Source of the DNA: Beroe forskalii
Taxonomy: Eukaryota > Ctenophora > Nuda > Beroida > Beroidae
Direction of reading: 5' to 3'
Assembly: GCA_011033025.1 (NCBI GenBank)
Contig: WFMF01000016.1
Coordinates: 558,001-622,000 of the forward strand
Length of the DNA: 64,000 nt
This document shows, piece by piece, positions 12,601-24,600 of the stretch. The translations under genes were made by a program, and so were the position numbers. Position 1 is the stretch's first letter. Each line of letters starts with the position of its first letter. Below the pieces are notes generated by a model. It saw nothing but the letters and a program-made list of their open reading frames with translations, had not been told where the DNA came from and ran no database searches.

Positions 12601-15600
12601 GATTACCACATTGTTCTCATTTCATGGAAGGAATGACTTCGTTGTCAAGGCTTAGGATGGTAAATTGATGACACCAAACATCTGTAGCACTTGTACCCCG
12701 TGTAGCAGAATATCAAATTACGGGACACATTTCTCCAGGAATTACCCAGGGAATCAGAGGCAGTGTGATATCGTCAAGACGTTTAATTGATGACGTCGTC
12801 ATCGTGTTTTGATACGTTTAATAGAGGACGTTTCACTCCGTGTTTCTCGTTCGCTACATGATACCCGGTGGACACGCTCAATTTGCCGGTTATAAGATGA
12901 CGTTATAATATCACACCTCAAAGTTCATGGTACGTTGGTACCATGAGAGCCTCTTGTCTGCGCACCGCCGCAGGGTTTCATATTATATTTCTGCGGCACA
13001 CGATAATGAGAATAAAACTGCAACTGCTATATAATTGGATATATTTTGTTGCCGAATCTGCTGAAAACGAGTGGTTTTCGATAAAAATCTTATCAGAATA
13101 TGTTCCTACATATGTTCCTAGAAATATTATTACAGGAATATTATAGGAATATTATATTTCTACGGCACAAGATAATGAAAATAATGGAATGCAGCATGTT
13201 CACCCACACCAGCACTTCATGTCATTATATTGTTGAGTTTCAATTGATCTGAGTAAATTCTGATATGTTGCGAACTCGTTTAATGAAACAACTCGTTCAG
13301 TGAAACAATTAGGGGTCAAGGGGTTATTAATCAAAATTATTTTCAATGATCGACATCATTTTCAGTTCTCAAATTTGATTGTAATTAGTTGAGTTGTTAA
13401 GTTTAAAACTTGTTGAATGATTATAATATTGTCCTGCTTCAACCTTCTCTTTCAAGTTACTATTAGTGCCATTGCCTTCCTGAGTGCGCGGCGTTTTGCA
13501 CGTGCTGCTGCCACGCAATCCCCCCTACACTCAATATACTGTTTTAAAAGAAGATCCGTTTATGTTTCTACTAAAACTTGCATTTATTGCAAGCGTGATT
13601 TTTGATTTTTTTTGCTTATTCATGAGCCAGCAATCCATCTCTCTCTCTCTCTAGAAAATAGACTATAATATACGTGTACACATACCTCTCTTATACCTTC
13701 TTTTTCGGAAGATATACGTGTTAACGGGAAGCCATGCAATTAACTGATAATGGTATCGTCTGACGATTCGTGACGTCATTCTCGTGTCACGTGACGTCAT
13801 TCCAGAGTCACGTGACCCTTCGCTGCCACTCTGAATATATGCCCCACTGCGGGGGAATACTTTCACACAAAATCTCTTCAGATGGACCTGAGAGTGACGT
13901 CATTATCAGGCGTTAAAACCGCCAACTGATGACGAATTAGAGCACATTTTTTCTATATTCGCAGCATCTCATCCCCCTTTTTATTCCCTCTGTACTCCGT
14001 CTGTAGTTTATATTGATCACTGCAGCTCTTCTCTCATTTCTCTCTTCGGTATTTACACGTGTTAATTAAATACACGTGTTAATCATATATATGTTTGTAT
14101 TGTACATTACCGTAATGCGATACATTAATATATTGAGAAACTATAGCATATTTTGGGACACGCGGTGTTATACGCGTGGACACACTTCGTTACTTTTCTT
14201 TTCCCACACAAATATAGTTCAGGTATTTTATGTGAATATTTGCCGCGCACATGATAGAAGCTAGGGGTACCGCGTCGCTAAAAATCGTTTTAAGTGTTGG
14301 ATGCCGCGTCAGTGAAAGTCGTTTACGTTGCTGGATGCCGTGTCAGTGAAAGTCGTTTTAATTGCTGGATGCCGCATCACTAACAGTCGTTTTAATAGCT
14401 GGATGCCGCGTAACTAAAAGTCGTTTTAATTGCTGGATGCCGCGTCACTTTCAGTCGTTTTAGTTGCTGGATGCCGCGTTACTAACAGCCGTTTTAATTG
14501 CTGGATGCCGCGTCGCTAACAGTCGTTTTAATCCATGAAAGTTGTATAACTCCCGCACTCATGCCCGACTATGAATGTATTTTTCTGCACAAATGGCTGG
14601 TATAATACGCCTGCAGTGTTTTTTCAACACACAGGTACACCTATATATTAATAACAGTTTATCTGGTGTTGGGGTTTACGTGCCCTGCAAATTCGAAAGC
14701 TCTAGTGTGTGCTTTATTTAACACAGGCTGCCTGCCTGCTATCTATTTTATATTAAGGAAGTATATATATATATATACGTACTAAAGAATATAATATATA
14801 ATATTATTTTTTTTGACTTATATATTAAACTATTTAGGTAAATATTTCAACTTTTTATAAAATATTTAGGTTTTGATAAACGCAAATATATTTTATACAT
14901 ATTAAGTCATGTATAATATTCTGAAGCGTTTATGCTAATGTAATTTACATGCTTTTGATAGTTGTTATAATATTTTTTCTCGTGTTGCTTGTGTTGCGTT
15001 CTTTCAACTAGTGGGCCATGAGATATTTTGTGTATATAGGCGGGTGTATGGCAGCGTCTTTTAGTGCAGTTTTGTTTCAGCGTTAGGTCTTGTGTCGCAG
15101 TTTGTTTTTCTTCTCCACAGTTTTCTAACCTTCTTTAATATTTTGCAGTTCCGTAACGTAATCATACTTTGCGTCTTTCCTTCCACTTTTTGCCACCTTA
15201 TTATGATTTGAAGGCAGATAGTTTAATTGCAAGTTCTGGAAATTCCACAAAAACTGCCATTTTTACGTGTGTGATAATGAATTAATTGTATGTCTACTTT
15301 CTCACCTTATATCAGCGACATATTAAGATCTCTTATAATCGACACGACATTGACCAATCAGCGCACGAGTTTACAGTAAACTCGTACGCTGATTGGTCAA
15401 TGTTTACTGAACCTGTGGGTCGCCGCCTGTATAGTAGTTCGAAGGTCTCCGTTAACTGGAATCTGCAGAAATTTACCCAGGTTGCTTGGGAAAAGTGTGT
15501 CAAATATGCAGGAAACTTTGTAATTATTTTGGAAATTATCTCTGAGGGAAATTATATACTTGACGGATTCATGTTAATTCTCTATAATATGTACAGTGCA

Positions 15601-18600
15601 CTATATTGCGAGAGGAGCTGAAGCCTCATATGCCTCTTTCTTCAAAGCGTGATATCATCCAGATATTTTCGAAGATATTTTATTTTTCATTGCTTTGACA
15701 AATTACAAGTTTTCTTATCCAGTCACATACTGATATAGTTATTCCCTATTTATTGTTTTTGTTGGTACGATTACAATGACGAGCTTTTTATCATTTTTAA
15801 ACAATTCCAACCGCGCGAGGAATGCTACATTGCTATAATGTTCCTCAATTCTCACAGACAATATTGTATGTTGAGACGTTATAAAGTTTGTAAAACCGTC
15901 CAAACATTGAGGAACCCTCGGTATTCGCTCACGTTTGTTTGCCTCAAAGCTTCATCATCGAGTTTATCTAGTTTTAGCTATGCGTCTTTCTATTGCTTAA
16001 GTGGACGTGAATTTTGATTAATCTTCGGGTTTTTTTCTGCCATTTTTTCCCTCCCCATTGGCCTTTTTGTGAATACAAAAAGGCAAATGAGAGGGTTGGC
16101 AGAGATCGTGGTTTGGGAAGGTTAGAAATAGGATATGTGTATAGCAGGTTCAGATTTGCAATAGAAATACTGTAATTTCTGGAAAGTGCCCGGATTGCTC
16201 CTTTATAATATCAGTCGCGAAAATGTCCCTCCCTCCGTCCGTCCGTCCGTCCGTCCGTCCGTCCTTCCGTCCGTCCCCTTATCACAAATCTTCAAAATCA
16301 CGAATTTTATAATCATTGGCTGTCGTTTGTCAAAACTAAAGTCTGACTTGGTCTATCTGTGGAAAATGCTCAAATTCTCTAAAATTATGATAAATTCTAA
16401 ATTGAAAGGCTGTTGAAGAATTCGTGACATAAAATCTTAGGAGTAAGTTGGGTTATGGATTGAGGGATAAGATATGATAAGGCTTCGGTTCTGTATTAGT
16501 TTTAGTACCAAACTGTATCACTATTCGACTGTATACTGAATATGGTGGGTCGATGTGATTTGTGGAAGACGATTGATTCTTTTCGGAACGAGTGACAGCA
16601 TTGAAACAGAAAGCATGAAATTTGAAATTTTGAAGATCAGATGAAAAGTGACATCAACAGTCAAGAAAATACAGCGCGTGAACAAACGGTTACACAATCT
16701 GATGCGAAACGTAAACCAATTCAACGAAATGGCGCGAAATCTACAACGAACTGATTACAACAACTTGGTACATAAGAACGCGCGCGCAAGAATTTCAGAA
16801 GAAATGGCACGTGCCAAGGCATGTTCTCCGTGGTCGCGCGCAGCATTGGCGCAATATTCATACTCCTACTAGGAGTGCCTGTTGTAGAATGATGCTAAGA
16901 TTACATCAAGCACCGCCGGGGAGGGAAATTAAGCGCCTGCATACGGCCGGTACATCCCACAAACAATAATTGAAGAATTTAGCCCGCAGGCGCAATTCTT
17001 GTTAATCATTGATTATACGCACAGCTGTAGTGCCGTTCAAGATAATTTATTATGGTGCAGTAGAAAAGTGCGTAATAATTTGTTATGAACGGTAGGACCT
17101 GTTATGGAATATGGATTCATATCATGACCCAAGGACCAAGTCTCATAGATATTTTCTTGTGTTTGAATAGACCGTTATTTTAACGCGTAATAACTTAATA
17201 AGGTTAGTGCATAATTCAATTTTATAACTCGTAAAAATTGCAAACCTTTCCAATATAAGAACATCCGTCTCGGCTTCGGTCTTATTGCAGTATTACTCAG
17301 GCCTCCGACCACTCGTGTGCAATATCACGGTTTGCACTTTTTACTCGTTACTAAACCCTTCACCAAACAAAAATTCACATAAACTTAAATCAGAAATTCC
17401 CTCCTTCTTTTAAACTTTCGGGATTTGATCACGTAATATAGAAACTTGTAGGTTTAAGTTTAAATTTTATCGGTTAGAAGTGCCACAAAATCATTGGCTG
17501 ATTGGTATATCGTAAGAAATTTATATGACTAGAGGCCGTCCATTGTCCAAGTGGTAAATGGGCGTGGTCCTAAAAACACCTTCCATGTCTTCGATTCACG
17601 GAAAGGCACAGATTTTTTGAAAAAATCACGGTTGGAAAGTTGCCAAAAACCGTTGAACAACGTTATCCGCTCGAATTCTGCATACTGACTACGTATATGA
17701 GCTTCTGGAGTAAGGTATAAAGTTTAAATCAGTTAGAAGTGCCACAAATCATTGGCTGATTGGTATATTATCTTTCGTCGTTTGTCACAGAATTTAGGCT
17801 TCAATTTTACATCCCCCGTGCAACCTGGTCGCCGTCGCGAAGATCGTGATAGAATTTACTTCCACGATTTACTCCCAAACTTTACTCCAATTATAATTTA
17901 CTGATGAACTTTTATACACTTGTCTAATTTACAATATATTATGTAAAATTATAGTCTAGCTATGTATATATATATAGTATTATTCGAGAAACAATTGGTC
18001 AGATTTTTTCTGCATTTCCGTAAAAATGGTTCTGCTGTTTAGTGTTTGTATATATATAATATTATAAGTAGGTATAAAATTTTCTTTTCTTGGAAGCTGT
18101 TGAAATGCTGGAACGTTTCTTTGTCCTTAATAATTTTCATATTCATGAAGTTTTAATAATAATTATTAATTATGGTATTAAACAAGTCAGCACTATTACT
18201 GTTGGGCTCTGATGGCGTTGGGAGTCATATTGGAGTTATTTAAGGCTTAGTTTTGGCATGACCAGTGCATTCATTCGTAATTATATAATATGATTTTGTA
18301 TAATCACTTTTCGGGAAATTTGCACTTTAGTCATTGACTGCCGAGACGACGCCCTTCTTTGCCTATTTTTTGTTGCGCCCAATTCCCCTATTTAGCGTGC
18401 CCTAACACTTTCTCCAAGTTTGCTAATACTTCGCTAAAGATGCATCTGTCATCCAAATGTCCTTTTCATTTCTTTGTCTCTTTACAACTTTGTTTTCGAA
18501 CTAAATATACACAAATACAGTGCTACAAATAATTGTGTGTTTGATTGGTACTCGAAAATATTCGTCATCACCAAGCTTTAAAGGGGTCACTTGATGATGT

Positions 18601-21600
18601 TGCACGGACTTTCTGGCGAGCGACCTTGCAGCCAAGTCTTCACTCTTCAGTCATTTGCTTTTGTCCTCTGCTATATATATTGGGTCAAGAGTGGCAGTAT
18701 CATATTGCAATCCTTTCCAGTTGTTGTTCTCGAAGAGTTAACGACTGGGAATTTCGTCTTTATCATAGTTCAAAATGGTGCCTTAGTGACTCCAAATAAC
18801 CTGATTTGAATTGAGCATTTCTAAATTTATATCATCAACTTAGCATTGTCACATCAACAGACTAAATGCGAATCTGCCGTTTATCATCATTATAACCATT
18901 ATTAATTTGATATTTCGTGGATTTGAATTAAATCATAGTTTGTTTGAGTCACCTTGGCCATGAGATAGAGTGAATAATTTATGTAGTTTTTTGTTTGTAC
19001 ATCGAGGAATTTGCCGAGTAGGTCCAGGATTAGATCTGGACGTTTAGGCAAGGAACAAAACTCAAATGATTTACTGGTTTAGCACGACCAACATTAACCG
19101 AGAAACTTCATGAAATTGAATATTTTGCTTTGATTGGATTACTACCTATGGTTTCAATCCGTACCTCTTTCGAAATTTGCAAACGAGGTGGTGCGGAGCG
19201 CCGCCGAGTGAGCTTTGTATCCATTTCTATATTTCAGCAGGCTTAACGGCCTAACGGGCCTGATAGTTTCACTTAACACTTTGAAATGCTTCTATATATT
19301 TGAAGATGAAATACTTTTTGAAGATGAAATACTTTTATTTTCCTCTGTAGAAGTAATGCTGCTTTTGATCGTGTATTTCTTGTGATATTATGATACATTT
19401 GGCATGCATCACACGCGCAGTAGATGGCAGCTCTAAGTGCATTATGATTTGCCGACACAACGCAAATAGAGATTCAGATTGCCACCGTTTTTTAGATTTT
19501 TGTGTTGTGTTCGTTGAGTCTTGAGTACCAAAGCGTCCAGGTTGGTAGTTAAACGGTTGAATCGAATACAGATTTCCAGGATAAGTCAAATCATTGTGTT
19601 AATTTGTGTCAAATTTGTGGCAAATCTGTTGTGATAATTTGAACCGTTATTTTCAACAGATCGTAGATTTCAAGAAGTTTCAAACAAAGCTCTCGAGCTT
19701 TAAGTGTGATTTGCATGCATATCATGTTTTATATTGTATCATGTTAGTTTTATTGTTGTTCTCATGGTCTCTCGAATAGGTATACAAGTGGGGTGGACGT
19801 CCGTCATTTTCTGAAAGGAAGACTTATTCCAATATATCATCTTGAGAATCCTCTATTCAACTTTACAGTATAGCGGACTAGTATGATTTTTGAGCTGAAT
19901 GATGGATTTTTGAGTGTGTGAACAAGATAGTATCCCTTCTTTTAAGTTGGAACCGTATTATATCAGCCTAATAATTGTCTGGTTCTCGAAACTTTTCTTT
20001 TCGTCTTTGGACCTTCTTGATGGTTCAAAGACTCTACTTTAAACTGTAAATTCAAACCCTTTGTAATTTTAGCTAAAATTTTCCGAAAGTCTACCCTTAT
20101 TGCCCCCCCCCCCGCTTTTAGAATCATTTATTGGAAATTTGCGTGTGGAATAAGATTATTCCCAGATCTGGCCCTTCTAAGACGCCACTTCCCACTGTTG
20201 CTATCAAGTTGTCACGGAGGAAAGAGATTTGTTGAGCAGACATTCACATCGTCACGAGAATGCCACTTGCAGCCTATAATATCAAACATATTGTAGGTAT
20301 ATAGGGGCCTCTGAAATGTTAGATTTAATATGGAAGTATGAATCACGTTTGATGTCACTCCAAGACTACGACTGACTACACAGAGTTTATTGTAAAATTT
20401 GCCATTCAATAGTTGAATCAGAATTACATCAGAATCACATTTCTATCACATTTCGAGATATTATGTTGTTGCTTTTCTGTTTGTTGTTTATTACTGTATT
20501 TACATAGTATTAATCACTTACACGCCGTGCTCTTTAAGCAACGCACGTATCTCGTTCATAACGAAAACAAGTGTAGCGAATGACGTTATTAAGGTTAGAA
20601 GAGCCAAAGTGGTTGTGATTTATGTATGATTTATGTATGGTACGACCAGTTGGAAATTCATTTTCGACCGTGGAGCGTGAAAACAGGAGTGCCGTGTATT
20701 GACTCTCCAGCAATTGTCTTCTAAATTCTAACTTAAATTCGGTATCTTAATTTCAGATATTTCTGCTTTCATTCCACTGTTGTAGCGTTGCTGATCAATT
20801 AAATTATTTGATTAAAATCTCACTTGAAACACACATCTGCATATGTTGCATTTTCATCAGGATAAATTGTTTGTTTTATCGAAATGCATGAAAATTAACG
20901 TCTAGCAAAACATAAAAATCCATAAAAACATAAAAATTCAGCTTTTCCCTTTCATCGCCTAAGTTAGAAGTTACAGGATTGCAAAGACTGTTGAATGATA
21001 AATTTTATGTAAATTTCTTTAATATCAATATGTTATCATAATATATTACCCTACTTAAATCAACGTAAAATTCGTTGAATCAATATTTTATTTTCGGTGT
21101 TACTTTTTTGGTGTCAGTGAAATTCTTTTTGATTTGGGCTCCCACTTGAATGTTTCATACATTTTATTTGGACCTTCATTTCATAAAATACAGAGTTTAT
21201 ATTAAAGCTACTCTTTATGATTTAACATCATTCAAGTTTCATGGAAAACCTTGAATTTTTAGCACTTTTTCGATGAGAAACGTTGTACAACGTTGACAAT
21301 CTATTGTTGCTTGGCGTACAGCAGTACTTACTTTATAGAGGACACAAGTCTATGAATATTAAAGGGCGTTCAGTACTTAAAATTCAGCCCTTCTGGGACT
21401 ATGTATTCTACAGAAAGCCCTCGAGGATCTTTAATAACGAATTAGCGGCAAATCATTTTGGCATTTTGAATTTGATGCCATAATATGGTCGCCTTTCGTG
21501 CTTCTCTTTCGTACACTTCTGCACTCACATCAGTGTCTATAATACATAGACACTAGCCTGATCGGGTCCATATTGGTAAAGACCTTAACCCTTCAGGCTG

Positions 21601-24600
21601 TGGGTCTTCACCAGATATATGTCTCTGCATTTTTATTCCTAATGAAAGAAAGTAGAGACACCAGTTGACTGCATATTGAGTACCTCTTGAATTATGTCTC
21701 TGCATTTTTAATTCCTAAAATAAGAAAGTAGAGACACCAGTTGCCTGCATATTGAGTACCCCTTGTTATTCCTTCACAGAAGAAAGTAGAGACACCAGTT
21801 GACTGCATATATTTAGTACCTCCTGACGCAACTGTTATACAAGTGACCGTCGACACGCGCAAGTTGAAAGGGTTCCGCACACTCTCTCTCCATTTCTTAT
21901 TCAAATTATCAAGTAGAACGTCGCGCAATGTATTCTGTTTTCATACTTTTATTAATTATTTGTTGCTGCTTTTTACGTACAACTTGTAGCCTTCTTTTTT
22001 CCTGTTTTCATTCTCCAGTAGATGTTTTTATGACACCCATAATTGACATTTAAGGGGAGTTTTTGGAGATTAATCGATATATTGATTCTTGATAGGTCAT
22101 TTCATAAATTTTTATAAAATTTTCATAAAATGTGAGAAATATCATTGGATTTTGTCGAGAGGCAAGCCCGAGCATTACAGAGTTATCTCTTCCTTACTAT
22201 TAACCAGCTGATAATTCAAGTGATAATTAAAGGGGAATAATTAGCTCTGTTTGATTATATGCCATAAGAACACAATAATGTATGTGTTTTTTGCTAATAC
22301 TTGCGCGTAATTAATTAGGACCATTAGTGCTATCCAAGCGCGTTTCAAACCTTTCTCAAGTTTTATTTAAAATTTGTTTTTTTTCAGATCTCTTTCCAAA
22401 TATCTCTTTCCAATTTTCTATGTGTTTCTGTCATTGGCTGTTACAGCTCTTTGAATAGAAGTAAAGCCTTCAAAATAGAAAATAATTATCTTGCTTTATT
22501 TTAAGCAAAGAAGTAAAAATTTAAAGCATTTTCTTTTTTTTCTATTCGACCCTTATTCCATCAAAATTAATTTTAACATGTCCTTCTTTGTATTCAATGA
22601 ATTTAAATATACTATTATTATAATCCCCATCATGTTAGCGAAGAGTCTTTGTCATGTTATTTACAAGGCTGAAACCGCCTATTATTTTTGCGCACCACCA
22701 TACACCAATGGTTAACGCTAATAATATAGTACAATTACTAAGCGCGCTTCTGGGAGCACATAAGTCTGCATAACATATATATCACTATATTATTATTATA
22801 CTTAGTTTTATGCCGTGATGATATTTCTTTGGATATTTGTTGTATATTTTACTTTATTATGTGATTGAAAAATGAAAATTTTCATGTTTGCTATCAGTGG
22901 CGGATGTATTTGCTTCCCCATCGCGAACTTCAAAATGGCCAATCAGCGTGCGAGTTGACAGCCAAATCCTCACGCTTATTGGCCAATATATGTCAAGGCA
23001 TATAATTTGGGTATAAAAAGGACTTGGAGGTCCACTAGATTCTGATATCTTCTGCAATCCTGTCTTCGCACTGACGTCAAGGTACAAGCAGTCGACAGCA
23101 ACCGCCTATTTCATCGCATGCAGTCTCAACGATCAAGTGTTACATTCTTCCCTTGTTCCATTAGATTGCTACATGATGAATTCAAGTTACGATTTATACG
23201 GACAAGGAATTATTTTCTGCTTTTACACTTTTTGTACATTCATACGATTGCTTTATATTTTGAACATGTTTAAGCCGTATTTGATTCGCGATGTAATATA
23301 ATTATTATTTTCGTGATCTTGCAATCCAAAAGTCATTGTTTCCAGACTCAAGTTCAGTATAAGCTTCGTGCGCCACCGTGTTATAACGTACGGATTAATT
23401 TGAATTACCCTTTAAATTCAGCTCATCAATCATCATGTTTATTCAACGTCGTTGACAAAAATCAGGTCTTTATTCCTTCGTCAATTGACCTGGTTTAATC
23501 CTGATAATGACGTCATTCCCAACTGGCTATTATTATTTTATATTATTTTCTATTGAGAGATTTGAAATGGTCTATATACTTCCATTACGTTTGATTGTGC
23601 TACATTCGAAGAAATAGAAGTCTCATTTATATACGTCGAAATTAAACGAGATTTCTATACTTCGCTATTCAGGAGAATATGATATATCAAATCATTTTTA
23701 CACGTTAAACGTTTTGATTTGTACAGTATATATTATTCAGTAATAGGATTCCTTGAAATGCAATGATTGTGCTTATTGCTCAGCTAAAATTTTCGTCATC
23801 ACCATGATTTGAAATAGTGAATTAATTGAATTAAGATGGTTCCAGACCGCCTGTTTTTCGCTCGCTGCATTTGAAATGAGCTGTAAAACGATCACATATT
23901 TAGTTCTGCTCTCGATCTCTCTCAATAGACTATTCATACTTGACGAATCAATGGTAGTTAAGATCTGAAGACTATTTAGATATATAGCTGATTTATAGCT
24001 GCTGACATTTATTCCATTTACTCGCCTAGTTTGTCTGTTATATGATACACTCCACGAGAACATCGCTTATTATAGTTTTCAGTTTCTTTGGCATTCGATT
24101 TTATCGTAATTCTATTTGATTTTATAACAGGGGGAGGCAGGGAGGTTCAGGCCTTATATTTTGGAAAACAGGAATCAGGGATATTAGCTGGCCAGAATGG
24201 CCAAGACGTGTACAAACATCTTGACACCTCGAGTCCATAGGTCCAACCTTGCCTATGTAAGGCCTCAGAGCAATAGTAAGGTCCAAAATTCGAAATTTTT
24301 ACGGAAGAAGATTCCTCTCGAAGAGCTGATCCTTATAGTGTATTTTTTGTCAAAATTGGCTGAAAAATGATGAATTTATAAGTGAATTGGACATAATTTG
24401 GCCATTTAAGCCCAAAAAAACTCCCAAAGACTCACAAAAAATATCTCAAAACCTTATCTAAAAACCTGATTTTTTCCTACACTTTTTAAAATTGCCATAC
24501 ACTGAAAGGCTTATAGCTTCGCCTACGAATAATATTTTTGCATCATTCTTTTTGCATCAGTTAGAAGAGTAAATTCCTCCGAAACAAATAGAGTCACAAT

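Noticed and set aside
14268-14537. CRISPR-like array
   Set aside because: Units are head-to-tail without unique spacers, and the genome is eukaryotic.
15286-15621. Plus-strand 111-codon frame
   Set aside because: It overlaps the CCAAT palindrome and shows no domain; probably chance.
16648-16872. Basic 74-codon frame (VKKIQRVNKRLHNLMRN)
   Set aside because: It looks slightly protein-like, but no family, splice signals or repeat evidence supports it.
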